DNA of 64,000 nucleotides. It comes from an uncultured Alphaproteobacteria bacterium. Lineage in GTDB: Bacteria; Pseudomonadota; Alphaproteobacteria; Micropepsales; Micropepsaceae. The stretch spans positions 1 to 64,000 of the forward strand of contig CAIUCH010000015.1 of assembly GCA_903897605.1 (NCBI GenBank), given 5' to 3'. The notes beneath the pieces are model-generated. The model saw only the letters and a list, made by a program, of their open reading frames with translations. It ran no database searches and was not told the DNA's origin. The position numbers and the translations under genes were made by a program. Positions 45,702 through 55,237 of the stretch are shown here, one piece after another. The stretch's first letter is position 1. Each line of letters starts with the position of its first letter.

Positions 45702-46646
45702 ATGACACGCGCATTCCTGTTTCCCGGACAAGGCAGCCAGGCGGTCGGCATGGGCAAGGCCCTGGCCGAGGCATTCTTTCCCGCGCGCGAAGTCTTTCAG
45801 GAAGTGGATGACGCGCTGTCCCAGAAATTGTCCCGCATCATGTGGGAAGGACCGGATAGCGAACTGACGCTGACGGAAAATGCCCAACCCGCCATCATGG
45901 CCGCCAGCATCGCCGTGATCCGTATTCTGCAAAAGGAAGGTGGCCTGGATCTGGCGCGACATGCCCGTCTGGTCGCCGGTCATTCGCTGGGCGAATATTC
46001 CGCGCTCTGCGCCGCCGGTGCTTTCACCGTGGCGGACACCGCGCGGCTTCTCAAAATTCGCGGACAGGCGATGCAGTCCGCTGTGCCGGTGGGCGAGGGC
46101 GCCATGATCGCCCTGATCGGCGCCGATATCGAAACCGCCGAAGCCGTGGCGAAGGACGCAGCGGCTGGGGGCGGCATCTGTGTCGTCGCCAATGACAATG
46201 CCCCCGGTCAGGTGGTGCTGTCGGGATCGAAGGACGCGATGGACCGCGTCGCCGAGATTGCCAAGGCCAAAGGCGTCAAGCGCGCGATCCCGCTGACCGT
46301 GTCCGCGCCCTTCCATTGCCCCCTGATGCAGCCCGCCGCCGATGCCATGCGCGATGCGCTGGCCAAAATCGCGATTCGCCCGCTGGCCGTGCCCGTGCTG
46401 GCCAATGTCATAGCGGCCGAAACCGTCGAACCGGAGACGGTGCGGCGGCTGCTGGTGGAACAAGTCACCGGGCGCGTGCGGTGGCGCGAAAGCATTCTGG
46501 CGCTGAAGGGATTGGGCGTGGATACCACGATCGAGATGGGCGGCGGCAAGGTTCTGACCGGCATGGTCAAACGGATTGACAAGGACCTGCAAACCATCAC
46601 TCTCGATACGCCCGACGAAATCGAAACTTTCGCAAAGGCACTCTGA
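45702..46646 (+). CDS. fabD: Malonyl-CoA-ACP transacylase
   Basis: The product starts MTRAFLFPGQGSQAVGMGKA, and the nucleophilic Ser is in AGHSLGEYSAL, the catalytic His in APFHCPLMQPA. At 314 residues it is full length. It loads malonyl groups onto ACP for fatty-acid elongation. The start is the ATG next to FPGQGSQ; the ORF in the track starts 13 codons earlier. Its stop overlaps the fabG start by one base. First gene of the fatty-acid cluster. Confidence 0.96.
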   Translation: MTRAFLFPGQGSQAVGMGKALAEAFFPAREVFQEVDDALSQKLSRIMWEGPDSELTLTENAQPAIMAASIAVIRILQKEGGLDLARHARLVAGHSLGEYSALCAAGAFTVADTARLLKIRGQAMQSAVPVGEGAMIALIGADIETAEAVAKDAAAGGGICVVANDNAPGQVVLSGSKDAMDRVAEIAKAKGVKRAIPLTVSAPFHCPLMQPAADAMRDALAKIAIRPLAVPVLANVIAAETVEPETVRRLLVEQVTGRVRWRESILALKGLGVDTTIEMGGGKVLTGMVKRIDKDLQTITLDTPDEIETFAKAL

Positions 46647-47386
46647 TGTTTGATCTCACTGGCAAGACGGCTCTTGTGACCGGCGCGTCCGGAGGTATCG
46701 GCGGCGCGATTGCAAGGGCGTTGCACGCGCAAGGCGCGATCGTGGTGCTTTCCGGCACCCGCGCCGAAGCCTTGGAAGCCGTCAAGGCCGAACTCGGTTC
46801 ACGCGCCTTCATCGCTCCGGCCAATCTCTCCGACATTGCTTCGGTCGAGGCCTTGCCCAAGGCGGCGGAACAAGCCGCTGGCGGCAGTATCGATATCCTG
46901 GTCAACAATGCCGGCATCACCCGCGACAATCTTTTCATGCGCATGAAGGATGACGAATGGGATCAGGTGATCGCGGTCAATCTCACCGCCGCCTTTCGTC
47001 TTTCGCGCGCCGTGCTGCGCGGCATGATGAAGAAGCGCTGGGGGCGCATCATCCAGATCACCTCGGTGGTGGGTGCCACTGGCAATCCCGGTCAGGGCAA
47101 TTACGCCGCCGCCAAGGCAGGCCTGGTGGGGATGACAAAATCGCTGGCCGCCGAGGTTGCTTCGCGCAGCATCACCGTGAACGCGGTTGCGCCCGGTTTT
47201 ATTCAAACTGCGATGACCGACGTCCTGACCGACCTTCAGAAGCAAACCATCGCCACCCGCATTCCCGCCGGACGGATGGGCTTGCCCGAGGATATCGCCG
47301 CCGCCGTGGTCTATCTGGCGTCGCCGGAAGCAGCCTATGTCACCGGCGAAACCATCCAGGTCAATGGCGGGATGGCGATGTTATGA
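46646..47386 (+). CDS. fabG: 3-oxoacyl-ACP reductase
   Basis: The 246-residue SDR has TGASGGIGGAIARAL for NADPH, the NNAG motif (ILVNNAGITRDN) and the catalytic Ser, Tyr and Lys (ITSVVGATGNPGQGNYAAAK). The ending (SPEAAYVTGETIQVNGGMAM) is the standard FabG C-terminus. It reduces 3-oxoacyl-ACP with NADPH. Coupled to fabD. About 158 bp separate it from acpP; this spacer probably holds a second promoter, as is common before acpP. Confidence 0.96.
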   Translation: MFDLTGKTALVTGASGGIGGAIARALHAQGAIVVLSGTRAEALEAVKAELGSRAFIAPANLSDIASVEALPKAAEQAAGGSIDILVNNAGITRDNLFMRMKDDEWDQVIAVNLTAAFRLSRAVLRGMMKKRWGRIIQITSVVGATGNPGQGNYAAAKAGLVGMTKSLAAEVASRSITVNAVAPGFIQTAMTDVLTDLQKQTIATRIPAGRMGLPEDIAAAVVYLASPEAAYVTGETIQVNGGMAML

Positions 47387-47544
47387 TAGATAAATCAATA
47401 ACTTAACTGTGAAGTGGCGGGGCCGGAGCGATTATGTTACTGAACCGCCCACCCACGAAGCACCCCACCAATTGGTGAAACAAGTGTGGTCCCGGCCGTT
47501 CCCTGACGGACCGGGTTGCAAATCTAGGAGAGGCTTTAAAGTCC

Positions 47545-47781
47545 ATGAGCGATACTGCGGAACGCGTGAAGAAGATCGTTGTCGAGCATCTGAATGTCGA
47601 TGCCGAGAAGGTCACCGACAATGCGTCCTTCATTGAAGATCTGGGTGCCGACAGCCTCGACACCGTCGAGCTGGTCATGGCGTTCGAAGAGGAATTCGGC
47701 ATCGAAATTCCCGACGATGCGGCGGAATCCATCGTGACGGTCGGCGACGCGGTCAAATATATCGACAAAGCCAACGCCTGA
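47545..47781 (+). CDS. acpP: Acyl carrier protein
   Basis: The 78-residue acidic helical bundle has the 4'-phosphopantetheine Ser in [21 protein letters not shown] precedes the ATG. It carries growing acyl chains for FabD, FabG and FabF, and for lipid A. The 10 bp to fabF imply cotranscription. Confidence 0.97.
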   Translation: MSDTAERVKKIVVEHLNVDAEKVTDNASFIEDLGADSLDTVELVMAFEEEFGIEIPDDAAESIVTVGDAVKYIDKANA

Positions 47782-47790
47782 TCCCTGCCC

Positions 47791-49047
47791 ATGCGCCGGG
47801 TTGTGGTAACGGGACTAGGCCTGGTCACGCCGCTGGCCTGCGGCGTCGAAGAAAGCTGGGCCGCGCTACTGGCCGGCAAATCCGGCGCCAGCACCATCAC
47901 CAAATTCAAGACCGAGGACCTGGCGACCAAGATCGCTTGCCAGGTGCCTCGCGGTGACGGTGCCAATGGCACCTTCAATCCCGATCAGTGGGTCGATCCC
48001 AAGGAACAGAGGCGCATGGATGATTTCATCATCTATGGCCTGGCCGCCGCCAAACAGGCGGTGGTGGATTCCGGCTGGGAGCCCAAGACCGAGGAAGATC
48101 GCCATCGCACCGGCGTTCTGATCGGCTCGGGCATCGGCGGCCTGGAGGGAATCGAAGCCGGTTCGATCCTGGTGCATGAAAAAGGTCCCAGGCGGCTGTC
48201 GCCCTTCTTCATTCCCGGACGCCTGATCAATCTGGTGTCCGGCTATGCCTCCATCGAGCATGGCTATAAGGGCCCCAACCACGCGGTGGTGACCGCCTGC
48301 GCCACCGGTGCCCACGCTATCGGCGATGCGGCGCGGCTGATCGGGCTGGACGATGCGGATTTGATGCTGGCTGGCGGAACAGAGGCGGCGGTCTGCCGCA
48401 TCGGCATTGCCGGCTTCAATGCCTGCCGCGCGCTTTCCACCGGATTCAACGACACGCCCGCCAAAGCCTCGCGTCCCTATGACAAGGACCGTGACGGGTT
48501 CGTGATGGGCGAAGGCGCCGGCGTGGTGATGTTGGAAGAACTGGAACACGCCAAGGCACGCGGCGCAAAAATCTATGGCGAAGTGAAAGGCTATGGCTTG
48601 TCAGGCGACGCGTTCCACATCACGGCGCCGTCGGAGGATGGCGATGGCGGCTTTCGCGCCATGCAGATGGCGCTGAAGCGGGCCGGTATGGCCGCGTCGG
48701 GCGTCGATTACATCAACGCCCATGGCACCTCGACCATGGCCGACGGCATTGAGCTGGGCGCGGTGGAGCGGCTATTGGGCAATGCCGCGCCAGGCAAACC
48801 CATATCGTCCACCAAATCTTCCATCGGTCATCTGCTGGGCGCGGCGGGATCGGTCGAAGCGATCTTCTGCCTGCTCGCCATGCGCGACAGCATGCTGCCG
48901 CCCACCATCAATCTGGACCATCCCGACGTGATCACCGCCATGGACCTGGTGCCGCTGACATCGCGGCCGCATGAGGTCAATGTCGCCATGTCCAACAGTT
49001 TCGGTTTCGGCGGTACCAACGCCGCGCTGATTCTCTCCAAGGTTTGA
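47791..49047 (+). CDS. fabF: 3-oxoacyl-ACP synthase II
   Basis: The condensing-enzyme triad is Cys in VVTACATGAHAIGD, and His in NAHGTSTMADGIE and SSIGHLLGAAGS, with the SFGFGGTNAALI end. At 418 residues it is complete. It elongates acyl-ACP with malonyl-ACP. Stop overlaps the mltG ATG by one base. Confidence 0.97.
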   Translation: MRRVVVTGLGLVTPLACGVEESWAALLAGKSGASTITKFKTEDLATKIACQVPRGDGANGTFNPDQWVDPKEQRRMDDFIIYGLAAAKQAVVDSGWEPKTEEDRHRTGVLIGSGIGGLEGIEAGSILVHEKGPRRLSPFFIPGRLINLVSGYASIEHGYKGPNHAVVTACATGAHAIGDAARLIGLDDADLMLAGGTEAAVCRIGIAGFNACRALSTGFNDTPAKASRPYDKDRDGFVMGEGAGVVMLEELEHAKARGAKIYGEVKGYGLSGDAFHITAPSEDGDGGFRAMQMALKRAGMAASGVDYINAHGTSTMADGIELGAVERLLGNAAPGKPISSTKSSIGHLLGAAGSVEAIFCLLAMRDSMLPPTINLDHPDVITAMDLVPLTSRPHEVNVAMSNSFGFGGTNAALILSKV

Positions 49048-50090
49048 TGTTTCGCGTCCTGATCTTTCTGATCGTGCTGGTGGTGGTCGGCGTCGGCGTG
49101 GCGGAATGGGCGAACGAAGCCTGGACCGAAGCCGGACATGGGGCCCGTGAAGCGGTGGTGCTGATCGCGCCGCACAGCCGCACCCACGACATTGTCGGCC
49201 AGATTCAGAAGGCCGGCGCCGTGGCGAACGCGCTTTTGTTCGAAGCCGAACTGCATTTTCATGGCGCGGCTTCGAAGGTGAAGGCGGGGGAATATGCCTT
49301 GCCCCCTTATGCCAGCATGGCCGACATCGCCAAAATTCTGGTGGATGGAAAATCCATTCAGCACAAGCTGACCGCCGCCGAAGGCCTTACCTCCGACATG
49401 ATTCAGAAGCTGGTGGTAACCGATCCGGTGCTGGTGGGCGATGCCGGACCGGTGCCGGACGAAGGGGCGCTGCTGCCGGAAACCTATCTTTTCACCCGCG
49501 GCACCAGCCGCTCTGAAATCACCGGCCGCATGCAGGATGCGCAAAAGAAATATCTCGATCAGCAATGGTCGGGGCGCAGCCAGGGCCTGCCCATCACCAC
49601 GCCCGAACAGGCGGTGATCCTGGCGTCCATCGTGGAAAAGGAAACCGCGCTGCCGCAGGAACGCCGCCATATCGCCGCCGTCTTCGTCAACCGGCTAAGG
49701 GTGGGAATGAGATTGCAATCCGATCCGACCATCATCTACGGCATCACCAAGGGTTATCCCTTGGGGCGCGGGATCCGCGAGAGCGAAATTCAGGCCCAGA
49801 CGCCTTACAACACCTATGCCGTCTCCGGCTTGCCGCCGACACCGATCTGCAATCCGGGCAAGGGTTCGCTGACCGCGGTGCTGAAGCCCGAACTGAGCGC
49901 CGATCTCTATTTTGTCGCCAACGGCAAGGGCGGCCATGTCTTTGCCGCGACCAAGGCCCAGCATGATCGCAATGTGGTGGCATGGCGCGCCGTGGAGCGT
50001 GCCAAGGCTGGACTGCCTCCCGAGGAGACCGCCAAGCCGGCGAAAGCGAAAGCCGCGGCCAAACCGACCAAACGCCGCCATGCAAGGTGA
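49047..50090 (+). CDS. mltG: Endolytic murein transglycosylase MltG
   Basis: An N-terminal membrane helix (FRVLIFLIVLVVVGVGVAEW) is followed by a LysM-like segment and the YceG catalytic domain: ILASIVEKETALPQERRHIA contains the catalytic Glu, and LQSDPTIIYGITKGYP is a family motif. It cuts nascent glycan strands near the inner membrane and helps set chain length. The tail is Lys/Ala-rich. The start is the ATG within the fabF stop; the track adds a TTG codon. Confidence 0.93.
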   Translation: MFRVLIFLIVLVVVGVGVAEWANEAWTEAGHGAREAVVLIAPHSRTHDIVGQIQKAGAVANALLFEAELHFHGAASKVKAGEYALPPYASMADIAKILVDGKSIQHKLTAAEGLTSDMIQKLVVTDPVLVGDAGPVPDEGALLPETYLFTRGTSRSEITGRMQDAQKKYLDQQWSGRSQGLPITTPEQAVILASIVEKETALPQERRHIAAVFVNRLRVGMRLQSDPTIIYGITKGYPLGRGIRESEIQAQTPYNTYAVSGLPPTPICNPGKGSLTAVLKPELSADLYFVANGKGGHVFAATKAQHDRNVVAWRAVERAKAGLPPEETAKPAKAKAAAKPTKRRHAR

Positions 50091-50138
50091 CAGGCGCCTG
50101 GCCGCCGTCTAAATTTCCGTGAATCCGGAGTTTCACCC

Positions 50139-51026
50139 ATGAGTATTGTCAGCATGACCGGCTTCGCCGAAAGCCCGGGCGGCCATGAAGGGCTGCGCTG
50201 GCGCTGGGAAGCCAAAAGCGTCAATGGCCGTGGACTAGATTTGCGCCTGCGTACGCCGCCCGGATTCGATTCCCTGGAACAGCCGGCCCGAATACTGGCA
50301 ACGGAGCGATTCCGGCGGGGCAATTTCCAGATTTCCCTGATGGTGGAGACGCAGGAAACGGCGCGTGGATTGAAGGTGGACCCGGTGGCACTGGCCAGCG
50401 CGGTGAAACTGGCCCGCGAGCTTGCCTCCGAAACCGGGCTGGCGCCGGCGCGGATCGACGGCATTCTGGCGCTCAAAGGCGTGATCGTGCAGGAGGAAGG
50501 CAATGTGCCGGATCCGGTGGCGCGGGCGCATCGCGACGCCGAGATTCTCAAAAGCCTGGCGATGACATTCGACGCGCTCAACAAAGCGCGGATCGGCGAG
50601 GGCGCCAAGCTGGCGCAGCTTCTGTCCGCCCAGATGGATGAAGTCGAGCGGTTGGTGGGTGAGGCCGAATGCCTGGCGGCGGCGCAACCGGAAAGTTTTC
50701 GCCAGAAGTTGACGGCGCAGATGCAGGAATTGCTGAGCGGTGCGCCGCTTTCCGAAGAGAGGCTGGCGCAGGAAGTGGCGTTGCTGTCCACCCGCGCCGA
50801 TGTGCGCGAGGAGTTGGATCGCTTGAAGGCGCATGTCCAGGATGCCCGTGCGCTGCTCAAGAGCCGCGAGGCGGTGGGGCGCAAACTTGATTTTCTCTCC
50901 CAGGAATTCAACCGCGAGGCCAATACGCTTTGCTCCAAATCCGCCGATATCGCGCTGACACGGGTGGGCTTGGCGCTGAAGGCCGTGATCGACCAGTTCC
51001 GGGAGCAGGCGCAAAATGTTGAATGA
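50139..51026 (+). CDS. YicC family endoribonuclease
   Basis: The product begins SIVSMTGFAESPGGHEGLRW (family start) and ends EFNREANTLCSKSADIALTR plus [16 protein letters not shown], the DUF1732 C-terminus. YicC has been shown to be an endoribonuclease that cleaves RNA in E. coli. It is 295 residues. It overlaps gmk by 11 bases, the common yicC-gmk pairing. Confidence 0.93.
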   Translation: MSIVSMTGFAESPGGHEGLRWRWEAKSVNGRGLDLRLRTPPGFDSLEQPARILATERFRRGNFQISLMVETQETARGLKVDPVALASAVKLARELASETGLAPARIDGILALKGVIVQEEGNVPDPVARAHRDAEILKSLAMTFDALNKARIGEGAKLAQLLSAQMDEVERLVGEAECLAAAQPESFRQKLTAQMQELLSGAPLSEERLAQEVALLSTRADVREELDRLKAHVQDARALLKSREAVGRKLDFLSQEFNREANTLCSKSADIALTRVGLALKAVIDQFREQAQNVE

Positions 51027-51648
51027 TGCGAATCATCGCCGTGGCCTGATGCTGGTCCTGTCCTCGCCTTCGGGCGCAGGCAAGACCACTTTGTCGCGCC
51101 GTCTGATGGAGACGGATCCGGATGTCACCATGAGCGTGTCGGCGACCACGCGCCCGCGTCGCCAGGGCGAAGTGGAAGGCAAGGATTATTTCTTCGTCTC
51201 CTCCAGCATGTTCACCGGCATGGTGCAGAGCGGCGCCTTCCTGGAGCATGCGCTGGTGTTCGACAATCAATACGGCACACCAAAAGAGCCGGTGATGCTA
51301 GCGCTGGCGAAGGGGCGCGATGTGCTGTTCGACATTGACTGGCAGGGCACCCAGCAATTGCGCCAGCAGGCTGGCGACGATCTGGTCAGTATATTCGTGC
51401 TGCCGCCGAGCCACGATGAATTGGAACGGCGACTGCGGGTTCGCGCCCAGGATGCCGAGGATGTGGTGGCCCAACGCATGGCAAAGGCCAGCAGCGAGAT
51501 CAGCCATTGGGCGGAATATGATTATGTCGTGATCAACGACAATCTGGACACGACCTTGGTCAATATCCGAACCATTCTGGCGGCCGAGCGCATGAAGCGG
51601 AGGCGCCAGACCGGTATCCCCGCTTTTGTCAGCCAAATCCTGCGTTAA
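51016..51648 (+). CDS. gmk: Guanylate kinase
   Basis: P-loop [16 protein letters not shown] is followed by the GMP-binding [20 protein letters not shown] and the lid. At 210 residues it is complete. It phosphorylates GMP to GDP. The stop TAA overlaps the stop of converging rsmA within a TTAA palindrome. Confidence 0.96.
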   Translation: MLNDANHRRGLMLVLSSPSGAGKTTLSRRLMETDPDVTMSVSATTRPRRQGEVEGKDYFFVSSSMFTGMVQSGAFLEHALVFDNQYGTPKEPVMLALAKGRDVLFDIDWQGTQQLRQQAGDDLVSIFVLPPSHDELERRLRVRAQDAEDVVAQRMAKASSEISHWAEYDYVVINDNLDTTLVNIRTILAAERMKRRRQTGIPAFVSQILR

Positions 51649-52553
51649 TTGTTCAACGCGTTGGCCAGGGCCGCGAACTGGGCGACATTCAGTTGCTCGG
51701 GCCGCGCGGTGGGATCGATGCCCGCTTTTTCCAGGAGCGCTTCACCGCCCAAGGGCTTCAGGCTGTGGCGCAGCATCTTGCGGCGCTGGCCGAACGCAGC
51801 CGCGGTCACGCGCTCCAATCGCCGGATATCCGCAGGCGCGACAGGTTCCGCCAGCGGATCGAGCCGCACGATGGACGAGGTGACGGAAGGCGGCGGCACG
51901 AAAGCGCTGCGGTTCACATCGAACAGGATTTTCGCTTTGGTCCGCCAGCCCGCCAGCACCGACAGACGACCATAATGTTCGCTGTCCGGTTTGGCAATGA
52001 TGCGTTCGGCGACTTCGCGCTGGAACATGAGGGTGAGACTTGACCAGAAAGGCGGCCAGTTTTTGTTGGGTCGCACGCCCGGACGCAAGCCCGCTCCGGT
52101 CTGCTCGCATTGCGAGTTGCCCTCCGCATTTTTGCTGGTCGATGCTCCCGTTAGCCATTTGATCAACAGCGCCGTGCCGACATTGTAGGGCAGGTTGGAC
52201 GCGATCCGTACTCCGGGCGGCAGGATTTCGCGCTCATCCAAGCTCAGCGCATCGGCGTTGATGATCTCCAGTTGGCCCGGATAAGCAGCGGCGATATCAC
52301 CCAGCGCTGGAAGGCAGCGCTGGTCGCGTTCCACCGCGATGACTTTCCCCGCGCCTTCGCTCAGCAAGGCGCGGGTAAGGCCGCCAGGGCCGGGCCCGAC
52401 CTCGTAGAATGTGCCACCTTCCGCGGCGCCGGCGGCGCGTGCGATCTTGCGCGTGAGATTGAGATCGAGAAGGAAATTTTGGCCCAGGGACTTCTTGGCC
52501 GCCAAATCGTAGGAGGCGATCACGTCCCTCAGCGGTGGCAGGCTATCCGACAC
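51645..52553 (-). CDS. rsmA: 16S rRNA dimethyladenosine transferase RsmA (KsgA) with an in-frame insertion
   Basis: The SAM motif [15 protein letters not shown] and the adenosine-binding [18 protein letters not shown] are typical. The C-terminal domain ([13 protein letters not shown]) is intact. The protein would dimethylate A1518/A1519 of 16S rRNA. Between IKWL and the normal [13 protein letters not shown] there is an extra stretch of about 30 residues (see the separate entry). I start at the GTG ([17 protein letters not shown]), which overlaps the pdxA end by 11 bases; the longer track ORF lies inside pdxA. That start gives 302 residues, including the insert. Confidence 0.92.
   Translation of the reverse strand: MSDSLPPLRDVIASYDLAAKKSLGQNFLLDLNLTRKIARAAGAAEGGTFYEVGPGPGGLTRALLSEGAGKVIAVERDQRCLPALGDIAAAYPGQLEIINADALSLDEREILPPGVRIASNLPYNVGTALLIKWLTGASTSKNAEGNSQCEQTGAGLRPGVRPNKNWPPFWSSLTLMFQREVAERIIAKPDSEHYGRLSVLAGWRTKAKILFDVNRSAFVPPPSVTSSIVRLDPLAEPVAPADIRRLERVTAAAFGQRRKMLRHSLKPLGGEALLEKAGIDPTARPEQLNVAQFAALANALNN
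52059..52151 (-). other. In-frame ~31-codon insertion inside rsmA
   Basis: The encoded stretch begins [17 protein letters not shown] and ends GVRPNKN, just before WPPFW. Family members usually have only a few residues between the LTG-like segment and WPPW. The DNA contains the palindrome CTCGC-ATT-GCGAG and keeps the reading frame, which recalls in-frame palindromic elements known from Rickettsia, although I cannot tie it to a known family. It lies in the loop region before motif VI (a surface loop in KsgA), where added residues could be tolerated. Confidence 0.6.
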
Positions 52554-53565
52554 TTTTACTGGTCGCGCTTGCGGATGGAAAACCGATTCCCGTTTGCACG
52601 CCGCCGCTCCGAACGCCTGCAAGCGCTCGTGCATCGGCCATCACCGCCGCCATCCGAATCGCGGCGATCATGCTGCGGACATCCGCCTTGCCGGTGCCGG
52701 CAATATCGAAAGCGGTGCCATGGTCGGGCGAGGTGCGCACGATCGGCAGGCCCAAGGTCACATTCACGCCATCCCAAAAGGACAAGGTCTTGATCGGAAT
52801 CAAGCCCTGGTCGTGGTACATGGTGAGCACCGCGTCATAAGTTTTGCGCGCTTCGTCGTGAAACAGCGTATCGGCGGAAAGCGGTCCGGTCACATGATGA
52901 CCGCGCGCCTTCAGCGCTGCCACTGCCGGACCGATCACCCGGCCTTCTTCGCTGCCCAGCATGCCTTCCTCACCGGCATGAGGATTGAGACCGGCGATCG
53001 CAAGGCAGGGGTTGGCAATGCCGAAATCCCGCGCCAGGGCCATGAGGGTGATCTCCGCGGTCTCGATGATCGCTTCGGCGGTGATGGTGGCCGGCACCTT
53101 CGCCAGCGGCATGTGGATGGTGAGCGGCACCACCCGCAATTTCTCGCTCGCCAGCATCATCACCGCGCGGGGCGCACCGGTCAGGTGGCCAAGAAACTCG
53201 GTATGGCCAGGATAAGGGAAGCCCGCCTCGGCCAGAACCGCCTTATGAATCGGCGCCGTGACCATGGCGGCGGCTGTTCCCGCGAGACAGGCCCTGGTGG
53301 CGATTTCGATCGCTTCGATGACCGCGGGCGCGTTGGCGGTATCCGGTTTGCCTGGTATCGCCCTGACTTTCGCCCGGGTGGCGATCAGCGCCGCACCGTG
53401 ACGGGCAAAAATGCCGGCATCTCCCACCAGCTTCAGCGAACGGCCGTTGATTTCTCCGTTCAGTTGATCGAACGCGGCCATCGCAATCTCCGGCCCGATG
53501 CCGGAGGGTTCGCCCATCGTCACGGCAATCGGCAATGCGTGTTCGGGCTTACCGGATTTCGACAT
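52543..53565 (-). CDS. pdxA: 4-hydroxythreonine-4-phosphate dehydrogenase
   Basis: The start is [20 protein letters not shown]. Metal- and substrate-binding segments include ITAPIHK-like [20 protein letters not shown], the [14 protein letters not shown] loop and [13 protein letters not shown]. At 340 residues it is complete. It oxidises 4-phosphohydroxy-L-threonine in pyridoxal phosphate synthesis. The start overlaps surA by 17 bases and the end overlaps rsmA, the classic surA-pdxA-rsmA order. Confidence 0.96.
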   Translation of the reverse strand: MSKSGKPEHALPIAVTMGEPSGIGPEIAMAAFDQLNGEINGRSLKLVGDAGIFARHGAALIATRAKVRAIPGKPDTANAPAVIEAIEIATRACLAGTAAAMVTAPIHKAVLAEAGFPYPGHTEFLGHLTGAPRAVMMLASEKLRVVPLTIHMPLAKVPATITAEAIIETAEITLMALARDFGIANPCLAIAGLNPHAGEEGMLGSEEGRVIGPAVAALKARGHHVTGPLSADTLFHDEARKTYDAVLTMYHDQGLIPIKTLSFWDGVNVTLGLPIVRTSPDHGTAFDIAGTGKADVRSMIAAIRMAAVMADARALAGVRSGGVQTGIGFPSASATSKSVG

Positions 53566-55105
53566 CGACGCCGCGTCTCAGGTCGCGCATATAGCGCCGC
53601 GCCATGGCGGAAATCTGCTGCTGGAAAAGCTGGTTCTCGACATCCTGCCGCGACGGCAATGTGTAGGCGGTCTGAACCACGATTTTTTTGTCGCAGCGCC
53701 CGATCAATTCGATGCCGGCTTGAGAAACAAAGGGCATGGCTGCTTCGCCGGAATGTGTCGTGGCAAGCGCCTTCAGAATTTCCGGACTGAGATCGCTTAA
53801 TTTCATGTTGCCGAGATTCATATAGACCGCACCGGAAAGCTGCTGCGGCAGCTTCTGCAGCATCTCGCACCCGCCATAATTGGCGCGAAGACTGTTGGCG
53901 ATCTTTGTTGCGGCCTCGACAGTATCTTTGGTCGGTGAAGGCCCCAGCGGCAGCAGCAGGCGCGCCAGCGGCAGAGTGCTGTCGGGGTTGATGGCAGCTT
54001 CCGCCGGCGCATTGATCTTGGTGCCCAGGGGCTCCTGGCGTGCGCGCAGGGAGACAATGTAATAGCCGCCAATGGAGCGGATCGGCGGAGACACCGAATT
54101 GATCGCCATTTTGGTCAGAGCGGCGTTCAATTCGGGCGCCAACTGGCCTTCATGCACCCAGCCCATATCGCCACCGGCGGCAGCCGAGGGCGACTGGCTG
54201 AACTGGCGCGCCACCAGAGCGAAATTGCCGCCGACCTTGAGCTGGTCCTCGACGCCCTGCGCGGTCTTCTGCACTTCGGCATCCTTGTCCGGATTGTCCA
54301 CCGTGAAGAAGATTTCGCTCACCAGATAATGCGGCTTGTCGGCGCCTTCGGCGTAGCGGTTCATCTCGGAATCCACTTCGGCCGGCGTGATATTGATGCG
54401 ATCCTGATATTCCTGGGACACTGTCTTTTCCCAGGCGATCTGGGCGGTGAGCTGGGTGCGCAACGCCAACTCGCTGGAGCCGGCATTGTTCAGAACATCG
54501 CGGAGCTGCGCGATGGTGAGGTGATTGTCGCTCATCATGTGATTGATCTGGTTGTCGACTTCGCTTGGCGCGACCGTGATATGTTTCTTGATCGCTTCCT
54601 GCAGCTCCAGCTTTTCATTTTCCAACTGTTCCAGGATCTGGGTGCGGATACGCTTCTTTTCCTCGTCATTGGGCTGAAGACCGGCGGTGGCCAGGAACAG
54701 CGCCATGCGCTGGCGCACTTCATATTCGGAGACTGAAATGTCGTTGATGGTGGCGGCGATGCCGTCGCTGTCGGAATTGTCGGGATCGGCGCTGAGCAGC
54801 GGCGGATGATAGGCTTTCTGCTTGGGCGTCAGGGCAGCGCTTTTCTGCGCTGGCTTGGCCGCGGCAGCGGGCTTGGCGGCAGCCGGCTCTGGCGCCCCAA
54901 TTGGCGTCGCCGTTGCGGCAGCCGTTGCGGCTGCGGGGGCGGCCGGCGCCACTGCCGGGGAGACGGGATCGGCCGTGGGCGCGGCATCGGCGGTGGGTGC
55001 GGGCTCGACGGCGGCCAGATTCTGCTGCTGGGCCCGCGCGCCGACGGCGACGCACAACAGGGCGGCGATGCCGAACAGCGCGGTATGGACGATACGCATG
55101 GTCAA
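53549..55105 (-). CDS. surA: Periplasmic chaperone SurA / peptidyl-prolyl isomerase
   Basis: A signal peptide (ALFGIAALLCVAVGARA) precedes a roughly 80-residue Ala/Pro/Thr-rich stretch (AAPAAATAAATATPIGAPEP), then the SurA N-terminal domain (AATINDISVSEYEVRQRMAL) and one parvulin domain (LVSEIFFTVDNPDKDAEVQK, AAGGDMGWVHEGQLAPEL). The second PPIase of E. coli SurA is reduced to a degenerate region. It escorts outer-membrane proteins, including LptD, across the periplasm. Coupled to pdxA. The Ala/Pro linker is longer than usual. Confidence 0.92.
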   Translation of the reverse strand: MTMRIVHTALFGIAALLCVAVGARAQQQNLAAVEPAPTADAAPTADPVSPAVAPAAPAAATAAATATPIGAPEPAAAKPAAAAKPAQKSAALTPKQKAYHPPLLSADPDNSDSDGIAATINDISVSEYEVRQRMALFLATAGLQPNDEEKKRIRTQILEQLENEKLELQEAIKKHITVAPSEVDNQINHMMSDNHLTIAQLRDVLNNAGSSELALRTQLTAQIAWEKTVSQEYQDRINITPAEVDSEMNRYAEGADKPHYLVSEIFFTVDNPDKDAEVQKTAQGVEDQLKVGGNFALVARQFSQSPSAAAGGDMGWVHEGQLAPELNAALTKMAINSVSPPIRSIGGYYIVSLRARQEPLGTKINAPAEAAINPDSTLPLARLLLPLGPSPTKDTVEAATKIANSLRANYGGCEMLQKLPQQLSGAVYMNLGNMKLSDLSPEILKALATTHSGEAAMPFVSQAGIELIGRCDKKIVVQTAYTLPSRQDVENQLFQQQISAMARRYMRDLRRGVDVEIR

Positions 55106-55237
55106 GGTCTGGTCTTTGCCGCTGGTTCGATCACAGGGTATGGCTCAAGGCAGCGCTCCCGAGAAGTGCCGGTTGCCCTTAACCCACGCGACAGAATAAG
55201 CAATTTCCCCGCCCGATCAAGGTTTCACGAAAAACCC

